From: a virus | Virus record (IMG/VR): IMGVR_UViG_3300030012_003138 | Coordinates: 1-53,838 of that record | DNA length: 53,838 bases | Direction: 5' to 3' (one strand) | In this document: positions 7,942 through 15,384 of the stretch, one piece after another | Position numbering within the stretch: the stretch's first letter is position 1 | How the letters are laid out: each line of letters begins with the position of its first letter | Translations under genes and position numbers: made by a program | The notes under the pieces: generated by a model | Database searches by the model: none | The model's input: only the letters and a program-made list of their open reading frames with translations | Told to the model about the DNA's origin: nothing

Positions 7942-7977
7942 GTCCACCTACGTGAAACCTATGACACGTAGGTGGAC
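7942..7977 (-). promoter_or_regulatory. Perfect 13-bp stem-loop in polymerase leader
   Basis: GTCCACCTACGTG (7942-7954) and CACGTAGGTGGAC (7965-7977) are perfect inverted repeats around a 10-base loop. On the (-) transcript the hairpin ends 15 bases before the polymerase ATG. A weaker hairpin (CGTATTGCGG against CCGCTTACG) lies just beyond, at about 7988-8014. No T-run follows, so it is not a standard terminator. It may be a translational operator, an attenuator or an RNA-processing site that sets polymerase dosage. Confidence 0.6.
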
Positions 7978-8017
7978 TCCCCCATTTCGTATTGCGGAAC
8001 TCCTACCGCTTACGAGA

Positions 8018-8218
8018 TTATATTAGTTCAGGCTGAGATGCCTTTAACACCTTTAAGTTTTTGATCTGAGCTTCAAAAGCTTCAGTTGTTGCTATCATCT
8101 TAGTATCAGAGGATTCTAACTCTTCTATTTTAGAAGTGATTTCTTCTCTAATTTTGCGTACTTGCTCAAGTTCACTTTCAAGATGTGCTATCTTTATATC
8201 TAGATCAATATTACTCAT
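8018..8218 (-). CDS. Small coiled-coil protein
   Basis: A 66-residue protein made almost entirely of heptad-like charged helices (IAHLESELEQVRKIREEI, EAQIKNLKVLKAS), so probably a short coiled-coil dimer. It lies two bases downstream of the 218-residue gene and upstream of the polymerase leader hairpin, within the replication transcript. No family is recognised. It could be an accessory or scaffold peptide of the replication or recombination complex. Confidence 0.6.
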   Translation of the reverse strand: MSNIDLDIKIAHLESELEQVRKIREEITSKIEELESSDTKMIATTEAFEAQIKNLKVLKASQPELI

Positions 8219-8220
8219 AA

Positions 8221-8877
8221 TTAAGAAGGGATAATTCTAGATACAAAATCAATAACTTGTGGATCGGTATCAACCTTAGTTACAGTCATTTGTGGTATGT
8301 ACCAACTGACTCTGTTAGCCGTAGCTTGATCTGCCTGAAAATTCCAGTGTTTTGCACACAGTGGAGCATCTGGATTCATTGCTTGAAATAGCCCAAGTCT
8401 CTTGAACGTATTTCTGTATGCTGCCTTACGTACATGAAGCTTACCCATTGCATAAGAGGTATCTCCTATTGGGAAAGGAAATGCATCAACAGCTTCTTCC
8501 GATATTTTTGCAGGTTCAGGGATAAGTAGGGTTACATCAGCAAACTCAATCGTACCGAAGTCCGAATCCTCTTCTATTGCTTGTTTCTCATCTGCCGTAT
8601 AAGCAACTCTCGCTACTTCGTTAGAACCGAATGGTACGTTTTCTGCCCACCCTTTTGCTGCCGTAATTGGAATAACAGATATTGTTTCACCTGTAGGCAT
8701 AATAGTGTGGGTTCTATTGATAACGAGCGCACCCTCGTCACCGTCGATTTCCGAAGATCCTTGTATAACATTAAGTCTTGGAATCTCGATATCTTCTGCT
8801 GATATCGCAAGCCTTGGAGCAGCTACTGGAGCTGCGAGTTCTTCTTTTTTAGCTTCTACTAATTTAGTCTTGGACAT
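8221..8877 (-). CDS. Hypothetical DNA-metabolism protein (possible ssDNA-binding role)
   Basis: A 218-residue protein with an Ala/Pro-rich start and then a beta-rich domain: IEIPRLNVIQGSSEI, DGDEGALVINRTHTI, ISVIPITAAKGW. A C-terminal part with aromatic residues follows (KHWNFQAD, RVSWYIPQMTV). The P-R-L-x-V-I-Q-G-S-S-x-I start is a pattern I have seen in phage proteins encoded next to polymerases and exonucleases. Its location between a Fe-S nuclease and the polymerase makes a single-strand-binding or annealing role plausible, and no other ssDNA-binding protein is evident. This is inference; I do not recognise the family. Confidence 0.55.
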   Translation of the reverse strand: MSKTKLVEAKKEELAAPVAAPRLAISAEDIEIPRLNVIQGSSEIDGDEGALVINRTHTIMPTGETISVIPITAAKGWAENVPFGSNEVARVAYTADEKQAIEEDSDFGTIEFADVTLLIPEPAKISEEAVDAFPFPIGDTSYAMGKLHVRKAAYRNTFKRLGLFQAMNPDAPLCAKHWNFQADQATANRVSWYIPQMTVTKVDTDPQVIDFVSRIIPS

Positions 8878-8916
8878 GGCCTTAATTTTGGTTTTGGTCT
8901 TAGTTTTATTTTAGTT

Positions 8917-10035
8917 TTAAGAAAGGGTAAACCTTTCCTCTGACGTTTCTATGATGCCATTGTTTTTAACAGCGTCAAGAAAAGATCTTGATTTTTCTCC
9001 TTTTTCTCCTTTAGGAGCATTATCCCCCACAGCATTAGCTACTTTTTTGAGGGGTATATTAATCAAATTAAGTAAATCTTCTTGTTCTAAATCGTACTCT
9101 TTTGCTATCTCTAAGAGCTTTATGTTATCTGTACACTTACGAGTTGCTCCCATAGATTTAAGTTTTAAGTTCTGAAACTCCATTCCATCTTTAGCTAGAG
9201 CAACAGCTTTTTCTTTTACCCTCTTTGCCCAATTCTCTACAACTTTGGCTACAATATAAAGATGCTCTACTGTCTCAGGGTCATTAGGATCTTCTATGTT
9301 TTCTTTAGGTAAATTATCTCCTGATATACGTTGTACTATTTCAACTGCTAAACCACCAAGTGAAGGGCAATAATCTTCGTGTTTACAGAATCGGCAGTTA
9401 ACCGAAGGAGAAAGTGCGTCTGCTTCTGGGAAACCACCATCCCATTGAGGGCGCACTTTCTCCCCATTTCGTATTACGTCGGCTAGTTGCTTAACCAATA
9501 AGGGCAATTCCTCTCGTGTGAATGTTCCTTCCAGTACTTCATTGCGTACAGGTATATAGAACACAAAAGTGATTTCATCAAGCTCTGGATATTTTTGAAA
9601 AGCTCCAACCGTGTAAGCCCTTGCTTGCCAGTTACTTCTAGGTGGGTCTATTTCACTGACTCCTGTTTTATAATCTGCTAGTATGGCTCTATTACCAAAT
9701 GTAAGTAGTCTATCGCAAGTTCCCCACGTATTTGTAGAGTCAAGATCAACATCTAGTAAGATCTCATTCTCTTCCTTGTACTCCTGCCCTTTAGCATAAT
9801 TCTTGGTATACTCATCCTCTTGCTTGACGATTGCTTCATAGATCATGACTTCGTCTTCATCGTGCAGGGCAGAGGGATCACGAACTTCTAGGGCTTCGTG
9901 AATACGAGTACCTTTTTCAGCAGCAGCGTTTGTACCTGATCGTCCTTCGTAACCAGAACAACCTGCTACGTACTTGAGACTTGAGGGCGAGAAAGGAGCG
10001 TGTCCTCTGCTACTATGGTCTGGTTGGTTGTCCAT
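8917..10035 (-). CDS. Cas4/RecB-like Fe-S PD-(D/E)XK exonuclease
   Basis: A 372-residue protein with the RecB-family nuclease core: His46 (GTRIHEAL), Asp108 (WGTCDRLL), Asp121 and Lys123 (ILADYKTG), and a downstream QARAYTVG helix. Four cysteines, Cys26 and the trio Cys214, Cys217, Cys223 (CRFCKHEDYC), have the spacing of a 4Fe-4S cluster as in AddB and Cas4. It would be a 5' or 3' DNA exonuclease for recombination-dependent replication or host DNA breakdown. The C-terminal third is helical and unassigned. Its start overlaps the HNH gene end by 23 bases. Confidence 0.8.
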   Translation of the reverse strand: MDNQPDHSSRGHAPFSPSSLKYVAGCSGYEGRSGTNAAAEKGTRIHEALEVRDPSALHDEDEVMIYEAIVKQEDEYTKNYAKGQEYKEENEILLDVDLDSTNTWGTCDRLLTFGNRAILADYKTGVSEIDPPRSNWQARAYTVGAFQKYPELDEITFVFYIPVRNEVLEGTFTREELPLLVKQLADVIRNGEKVRPQWDGGFPEADALSPSVNCRFCKHEDYCPSLGGLAVEIVQRISGDNLPKENIEDPNDPETVEHLYIVAKVVENWAKRVKEKAVALAKDGMEFQNLKLKSMGATRKCTDNIKLLEIAKEYDLEQEDLLNLINIPLKKVANAVGDNAPKGEKGEKSRSFLDAVKNNGIIETSEERFTLS

Positions 10036-10588
10036 GATGGGTAAATTCTTTGTGTAGTGAGGCTCTTAACTCTCTGAGTGCCTGTATAGCTTTTGCTTTT
10101 CCTTCTTCTGTATAAGGATATTTAGACGTACAGTATCGCCTACCGTTATAGTCTACTACTCCAACGTACACTACATGGTAGGAGCCGTCTTTTCTTTTAA
10201 ACCTTTGCACTCGTAGTCCTTTTACTCCTGTTTTGCTTTTTGCTTCCCAACGGTTTGCTTGGTTTTGGGCGTTGGTACATTCCCTTAAATTTTCTATTCT
10301 ATCATCTAAAGTATTATTATTTATATGATCGATCATTTTTTCTGTGTCTCCGTTAAATAAAGCCCACACAACTCTTGCTCTATAGTACACCTTACCTTTA
10401 AATTTTAATCTCCATCTTGTTCTCCTACCCCTTTTACTACTACCTTGAGATGGGCTATATAAAGAACCTGCAACGTCTCCTGCTTTCTTTTTCACGCCAC
10501 TTACTTTGTAATACAAAACTCCATCTCTATACTCAATTATATCTAAAAGATCTTGTGGTATAGCCCTTGCTATTTCTTTACGCTCCAT
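10013..10588 (-). CDS. HNH homing-type endonuclease
   Basis: A 191-residue protein with an HNH_3 core at residues 68-112: RARVVWALFNGD, IDHINNN with the metal-binding His88, then DRIENLRECT and NAQNQANR. The C-terminal 70 residues (GVKGLRVQR, YVGVVDYNGRRYCTSKYPY) look like an AP2-type DNA-binding domain. Free-standing HNH genes of this kind are mobile and copy themselves into neighbouring sites. It is wedged between helicase and exonuclease genes and overlaps both (11 and 23 bases), so it has become fitted to the transcript without breaking either. Confidence 0.88.
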   Translation of the reverse strand: MERKEIARAIPQDLLDIIEYRDGVLYYKVSGVKKKAGDVAGSLYSPSQGSSKRGRRTRWRLKFKGKVYYRARVVWALFNGDTEKMIDHINNNTLDDRIENLRECTNAQNQANRWEAKSKTGVKGLRVQRFKRKDGSYHVVYVGVVDYNGRRYCTSKYPYTEEGKAKAIQALRELRASLHKEFTHHGQPTRP

Positions 10589-11873
10589 GTAACTCCGTCA
10601 GGTTATTTATTTTTCTTTCAATAGAGTCTATAACATTTTCTTCTATAGATCCTGATGTAACTAAAACTTTTTGTATAGCGTCCGACTTCGCACCGTTACG
10701 ATGAATACGACCTAAAGTTTGGAGGTAGTCTTTAGCATTGAATGAAGGGCATATCAAACTAACTCTTGGTCTATCCCCATTACAATCGTGTAATGATAGT
10801 CCCGTACCCCCTGCTGCAATGTTAGCAACCACAATAGTTGATTCATCATTTTGAAATTCGTCTACGATTGCTTGTCGTTCTTCTACTGTCTGACCCCCTT
10901 GAATTGCTTTACAATTAAGTTGTTTACATAAAGATTCTACAGTATCTCTAAAGTTAACAAACAATACTACAGAGTTTCCTTGTTCCTCTAAGTCTTTAGC
11001 GTAATTAACTAAATCAGGAACTTTCATGGCTTCTGTTAGTTGTCTTGCACGTAGTATATTTACAATGATATGGTCACTGTCATCAACAGTGCCATTCTCA
11101 ATAAGATCACTTATGATTTGGGGTGTTAGCCCTAAATCTTCATATGTTTTAATTATCTTATTAGAGTCAGCAAATTCCATAGGCTCTATAAAAACCCTGT
11201 TGTTTCTGAATGAATCAGGAAAGTCTGCCACAGTTAACTTCGCCCCTACAGAACCATATATTTTATCGTGTATCTTAGTAAGAGTTCTCTTTGATCCTAA
11301 ATGCCACCCGTTCCAATCGTCTTGATAACAACCGTTGACTTTCATCCAACTAAACCAATTATATAAACCATTTTCTGTTTTAGCTAGGCTATGTAGTTTT
11401 AACATGTAACCAATAGCCCTCATTTCTGTAGGGTCTTCACAAGCCGTTGCAGACATACCATGAACTAAAAACCCTTGTTTAACTAGGCTTATGATAAGTT
11501 GTGCATTCTGTGTATATGGCCCTTTGCATTTATGAATTTCATCTACTAAAAACAAAGTGGTTTTTGGGACTTTCCAATTCATTATCTTCTTACCTCTTTT
11601 AGACATATGAGGAGTGTTCCCTGTCCTAATTTTTTCGTAATTAAGTACGAATATTGGGGTTATGCCTACTTCTTTTAATTCCCTTTCCCATGCAGGAATC
11701 ACTGCTTTAGGACATATAACCGCTATAGGTCGTTTTAAACGAAGGGCTAAATGAGATGCAACGACTGTTTTTCCAGTACCTACGGAACTAGAATCTAAAG
11801 TGTTCTTACCTTGTTTTAATATGTCTTCAAAAAAATCAGCTACTTTTGATTGAGCGGGGAATAGGTTTTTCAT
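10578..11873 (-). CDS. SF2 (SNF2-like) DNA helicase
   Basis: A 431-residue superfamily 2 ATPase. Motifs in order: motif I SSVGTGKT (30-36), motif II LVDEIHKC (Asp111 to His114), motif III GMSATACEDP (SAT at 141-143), TIVVANIAAGGTGLSL (about 346-361) and motif VI LQTLGRIHRNG (384-394). The core resembles SNF2 or UvsW-type translocases that remodel or anneal branched DNA. It lies with a RuvC-like resolvase and Fe-S exonuclease, so recombination-dependent replication or repair is the likely setting. Confidence 0.88.
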   Translation of the reverse strand: MKNLFPAQSKVADFFEDILKQGKNTLDSSSVGTGKTVVASHLALRLKRPIAVICPKAVIPAWERELKEVGITPIFVLNYEKIRTGNTPHMSKRGKKIMNWKVPKTTLFLVDEIHKCKGPYTQNAQLIISLVKQGFLVHGMSATACEDPTEMRAIGYMLKLHSLAKTENGLYNWFSWMKVNGCYQDDWNGWHLGSKRTLTKIHDKIYGSVGAKLTVADFPDSFRNNRVFIEPMEFADSNKIIKTYEDLGLTPQIISDLIENGTVDDSDHIIVNILRARQLTEAMKVPDLVNYAKDLEEQGNSVVLFVNFRDTVESLCKQLNCKAIQGGQTVEERQAIVDEFQNDESTIVVANIAAGGTGLSLHDCNGDRPRVSLICPSFNAKDYLQTLGRIHRNGAKSDAIQKVLVTSGSIEENVIDSIERKINNLTELHGA

Positions 11874-11918
11874 TCAGCAAATAGTAAAAGAACTTGAACT
11901 GAAGGCAAGAAAAACTTT

Positions 11919-12425
11919 CTACAATTTATCATACCCTACTAAAGCATGACTTTTCCGTATGTATCTAGCTATCAGAAAAGCGTCTACCATACCATCGTGA
12001 GCTTTAGAACAGCGTTTACTTTTTAACCAACATTCTTCAGGAGCTAACGTATTAGCCACTCCTAATGCAGCTTTCTTTGTATCATATGGTGGGGCTAAGT
12101 GTCCTAACATAGCTTTTTGCCAGTTATGTACTTTGACACATTGTACATCCCACTGCCTACTCTCAGCTAGTCCTAACAATTTTCCAAATGATATTGCCAT
12201 AGATCGAACAGCTTGTGAACTCTTTGCATGGTGTAATGGCTCTTCGATAGCAAAGATAAAATCTGATTCAAGTGCCATCACCCACTCATATACTTTACGA
12301 GTATCGGTTTCTCGTTTCTTACAACGATGAAGTGTAGGCATCACTGTCTTATCAATGACAGCTCCTGTTTGTTTTGATATGGCGACTAACCCACCGTTGA
12401 GTCCGTTATCAACTCCTATAATCAC
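11919..12425 (-). CDS. RuvC-like Holliday junction resolvase
   Basis: A 168-residue protein with a GTG start and a RNase H-fold nuclease signature like RuvC: Asp6 (IIGVDNGLNGG), Glu61-Glu62 (FAIEEP), and Asp144 and Asp148 (HDGMVDAFLIARY). These are the four acidic residues that bind the metal ions. It should cut four-way junctions formed during recombination or concatemer replication, allowing packaging of linear DNA. It overlaps the upstream 90-residue gene by 17 bases. A 45-base spacer separates it from the helicase. Confidence 0.82.
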   Translation of the reverse strand: MIIGVDNGLNGGLVAISKQTGAVIDKTVMPTLHRCKKRETDTRKVYEWVMALESDFIFAIEEPLHHAKSSQAVRSMAISFGKLLGLAESRQWDVQCVKVHNWQKAMLGHLAPPYDTKKAALGVANTLAPEECWLKSKRCSKAHDGMVDAFLIARYIRKSHALVGYDKL

Positions 12426-12678
12426 AATGTTCTATAGCTTTAGCAGAGAGTATTACACCATCCCCTTCTTCTGGTATTAAAGCATCTACATTTGGTACAA
12501 GCATCTGTATGTAAAATACTTCTCTTGCTGAGTTAGGTATCACTCTGTAATAAGTACCTGACCTACGTTCTACAATGTATGTAAAATCTTTACCCATTTC
12601 TTTACGTACCATGACACAGGGGTTTTCTTCAACCTTCCTGTCTTCAAACATTACTCCGATAGATCGTCTAAGAAACAT
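12409..12678 (-). CDS. Hypothetical protein with clear Shine-Dalgarno
   Basis: An 89-residue protein from ATG 12678. The frame is open to a TTG at 12693, but GGGAGG lies just upstream of the ATG at good spacing, one of the few clear Shine-Dalgarno sites in the window. Beta-rich segments are visible (FTYIVERRSGTYYRVI, REVFYIQMLVPNVDAL). No family is recognised. It overlaps both neighbours and is part of the replication transcript. Confidence 0.55.
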   Translation of the reverse strand: MFLRRSIGVMFEDRKVEENPCVMVRKEMGKDFTYIVERRSGTYYRVIPNSAREVFYIQMLVPNVDALIPEEGDGVILSAKAIEHCDYRS

Positions 12679-12923
12679 GGCGTACCCTCCCAAAAGTTTG
12701 TTTGTAGGTATTCATATTCATACCTTTCATAAGCTTGTTGCTTTGTAAGGTTATAATTTTTTTGTAGTAAATCTATTGTCATTTGCTTTGAGTAACAAGC
12801 AACAGGTGGTCTTCCATACTGTTCTACCGTGCCTATGTAAGCATCTTCTAAACCACTAAATAGAAGTACAGGTTTATCTAAGTCTTCTTTTGTTTCAGGA
12901 TTTATCATCGTCTGGCTCAACAT
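12651..12923 (-). CDS. Conserved hypothetical protein, paralogue of the 3.7-kb gene
   Basis: A 90-residue protein (Met at 12923 or 12908) with VLLFSGLEDAYIGTVEQYG, PPVACYSKQMTIDLLQKN, a Tyr-rich helix and GTPCFLDD. The order and spacing match the 88-residue protein at 3722-3988, so the pair are paralogues placed near the two ends of the same transcription unit. The family is, I believe, common in phages and uncharacterised. It overlaps the terS-like gene by 29 bases and the following gene by 28. Confidence 0.6.
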   Translation of the reverse strand: MLSQTMINPETKEDLDKPVLLFSGLEDAYIGTVEQYGRPPVACYSKQMTIDLLQKNYNLTKQQAYERYEYEYLQTNFWEGTPCFLDDLSE

Positions 12924-13515
12924 CTATTATTTTATCTTTGTTTATTTTAACAGCACCAGCACCACGGTCTGCCTTTGCGTTATTTAAAATGCTAATGTCT
13001 ATCTGCAATTTGCCTGAACCTCCTGCTGTCTTTGCATTTAGTCCTAGGTTTCTACGAATCAACTGATCTAATTCAGATAATTCTTTCACTGTGCGTGGTC
13101 CTCTCAGGTTTTTAATACTATCTCGTAATAATTTTATAGCAGAGGCTGCTATATAAGATTGATATTTATCTGCTGGCGAAGACTGCGATTGGGCTATGTC
13201 CATGAGGTTTTTGTCCTCTTCTATTCTAGCCTCTAGTTTAGCTTCTCTAATAGCCTCATCAGTTTTACCTTCTAGATTATCATCTAGTGTTGCTTGTAGT
13301 GGATCTTTATTTTCTGTTTCTTCTTCCTCTTCTTTTAAAGATGGGTTGTTTGCGTGTGGGTCTTTCTTGGGTTTTGCCCCCGCCTCCCTTAACCATCTAC
13401 GGAGTGTAGAGATATTGATTCCTAACTCCTTCGCAATATTAACAAGTTTATATTGCTGCTCATACATTTCGAGAGCATGTTTAAGCAACTTAGATTTTTT
13501 AGATTTATAAGCCAA
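12895..13515 (-). CDS. terS: Terminase small subunit (putative)
   Basis: A 206-residue protein with a TTG start. Residues 23-44 form a helix-turn-helix (KLVNIAKELGINISTLRRWL). Acidic linkers and a helical oligomerisation region (IAASAIKLLRDSIKNL, ELSELDQLIRRNLGL) follow, then a Gly-rich and acidic tail. This domain order fits small terminase subunits that recognise phage DNA and load the large subunit. It lies 43 bases from, and divergent to, the large terminase gene and heads the replication transcript. An alternative is a transcription regulator, but the helical middle and location favour a terminase. Confidence 0.7.
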   Translation of the reverse strand: MAYKSKKSKLLKHALEMYEQQYKLVNIAKELGINISTLRRWLREAGAKPKKDPHANNPSLKEEEEETENKDPLQATLDDNLEGKTDEAIREAKLEARIEEDKNLMDIAQSQSSPADKYQSYIAASAIKLLRDSIKNLRGPRTVKELSELDQLIRRNLGLNAKTAGGSGKLQIDISILNNAKADRGAGAVKINKDKIIDVEPDDDKS

Positions 13516-13524
13516 AGCACTTAA

Positions 13525-13553
13525 TATATACTATATATCCACACACCTTTCAA
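13525..13553 (-). promoter_or_regulatory. Sigma70-type promoter for the replication transcript
   Basis: On the (-) strand TTGAAA (13553-13548), a 17-base spacer and TATATA (13530-13525) match bacterial -35 and -10 boxes well. Only nine bases separate the -10 box from the TTG start of the terS-like gene, so the transcript would be leaderless or nearly so. The site lies in the 43-base gap between the divergent terminase genes. The same AT-rich core could also serve terL on the other strand. Confidence 0.55.
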
Positions 13554-13558
13554 ATTAA

Positions 13559-15328
13559 ATGACGCAGACCTTACGGATATATGAACCAAGGATAAATGAA
13601 AAAACATCTAAGATGGATGTTGGTGGTTTAATAATTAATCCTACTAATACTATAACAGCTTTGTTATATGGTTTCGCAAACCACAAGAGCGGTAAAGCTA
13701 GAGAATACTACTTTTGGCGACTATGTGATGAGTTATGGAATAATGACGAACTCCCTGAACCTCTGATGGTTAAGCATCCTTGGGCAGAGAGTATGATACA
13801 AGCTGTTATACAAAATAAGTATGTCTCTATCGGTGGCGCTGCATCATCTGGAAAATCCCACACTATGGCTGCATGGGGAATCCTGAACTGGTTAGCTGCG
13901 CCAAGAGATACTCTAGTTCTACTAACATCGACTACACTACGTGAGGCGAGAAAAAGGATATGGGGTTCTGTCATTAGTTTACTAACAGTGTTAGAAGGCG
14001 CACCATTTAAGATAAGAGATTCTATTGGTAACGTCGCTTACGTAAATGAGAATGGAACACTGATAGAAAAAGCGGGTTTGAGTTTAATTGCAGCAGAGCG
14101 AAGTAAGACTAGGGAAGCTGTCGGTAAGTTTATCGGTATCAAACAAAAGAATGTTATCTTGATTGCAGACGAGCTTTCAGAACTATCTACAGCAATCCTA
14201 CAAGCAGGTCTGTCTAACTTATCAAAGAACCCATCATTTAGTTTAGTTGGGTTATCAAACCCTGCTTCTCGTTGGGATGCTTTTGGTGAGTGGAGTGAAC
14301 CAGCACATGGCTGGGATTCTATTGATCCAAACACAGAGGATAGTTGGAAGACCAAATGGGGCGGTTTATATAAAAGATATGATGGAGAGCGGTCACCTAA
14401 TATACTAGCAGGTGAAACTGTTTACCCTTGGCTCCCAACAAAAGATAAAATAGAAGAGGATAAATCATTACTTGGTCAAGAAAGTAGGGGGTACTATCGT
14501 ATGGTACGTGCGGTATTTTTTGATTCAGATGAATCAGATGGTGTTTATTCAGATGCTGAGTTAGTTAAATCTGGGGCAATGAGTAAAATAGAATGGCAAG
14601 ACACACCTACCCCTATCGCTGGGTGTGACCCTGCTTTTACTAATGGGGGTGACCGAACCATCTTGTATACAGGACACGTTGGTTATGATAAGTCTGGTCA
14701 GTTTGTTTGCCAACTTGAGGAAGCGATATCACTTAGTGACGATGCCACCAACAAAGCCGTCCCCCGATCTTACCAGATCGTTCAGCAGATAAAGGACGAG
14801 TGCAAGAAGAGGAAGATACTCCCAGCCAATTTAGGAATCGACTCCACAGGTGCTGGTAGTCCTTTGGCTGATATCCTTGCTGCTGAGTTTGGTGATGATA
14901 TTCTTCGTGTTTCATTTGGTGGAAAAGCCTCTGACAAGCGAGTCAGTACTAATAGTAAACTGGTAGGTAATGAACTATATGTCAATCGTGTTACTGAACT
15001 TTGGTTTGTGGGTAAAGAATTTTGTAGAACTAAGCAGTTGTTTGGTATTACAAATGAATTAGCTCAAGAAGTTGTAGGTCGTAAGTACGATATGGTTAAA
15101 GGATCTACCCTTAGAATGAAGCTTGAATCCAAGCCAGAATACAAAAATAGGCTAGGAAAATCTCCTGACTTAGCTGATGCTGCTTTTATCTGTATTGATG
15201 TCGCAAGGCAACGTCATGGATTGGTAGCTGTAGAGCCTCTTGATTTAGGGAACAAGATTCAGGGATCAAGGCGCAGGAGGTCTATGAAACAGCTTACAAA
15301 TGTACTAACAAATCAGCCATTAGGCTAG
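13559..15328 (+). CDS. terL: Terminase large subunit
   Basis: A 589-residue packaging motor. The ATPase domain has Walker A at 92-100 (GGAASSGKS), a coupling-type segment around 120-126 and Walker B at 200-205 (ILIADE). The C-terminal RNase H-fold nuclease has Asp357 (AGCDPAFTNGGD), Asp428 (LGIDSTGAG) and Asp537/Asp540 (SPDLADAAF). It pumps DNA into the prohead through the portal and cuts concatemers. It is the first gene of the 13.6-25.5 kb (+) unit, followed by putative ejection proteins rather than by the portal, which lies 18 kb away. Confidence 0.93.
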   Translation: MTQTLRIYEPRINEKTSKMDVGGLIINPTNTITALLYGFANHKSGKAREYYFWRLCDELWNNDELPEPLMVKHPWAESMIQAVIQNKYVSIGGAASSGKSHTMAAWGILNWLAAPRDTLVLLTSTTLREARKRIWGSVISLLTVLEGAPFKIRDSIGNVAYVNENGTLIEKAGLSLIAAERSKTREAVGKFIGIKQKNVILIADELSELSTAILQAGLSNLSKNPSFSLVGLSNPASRWDAFGEWSEPAHGWDSIDPNTEDSWKTKWGGLYKRYDGERSPNILAGETVYPWLPTKDKIEEDKSLLGQESRGYYRMVRAVFFDSDESDGVYSDAELVKSGAMSKIEWQDTPTPIAGCDPAFTNGGDRTILYTGHVGYDKSGQFVCQLEEAISLSDDATNKAVPRSYQIVQQIKDECKKRKILPANLGIDSTGAGSPLADILAAEFGDDILRVSFGGKASDKRVSTNSKLVGNELYVNRVTELWFVGKEFCRTKQLFGITNELAQEVVGRKYDMVKGSTLRMKLESKPEYKNRLGKSPDLADAAFICIDVARQRHGLVAVEPLDLGNKIQGSRRRRSMKQLTNVLTNQPLG

Positions 15329-15384
15329 ATTTGAGCGGTTGCCTTTGTCTGAAAAAGCAGTAAATTTAAGGAACTTTTATATTT

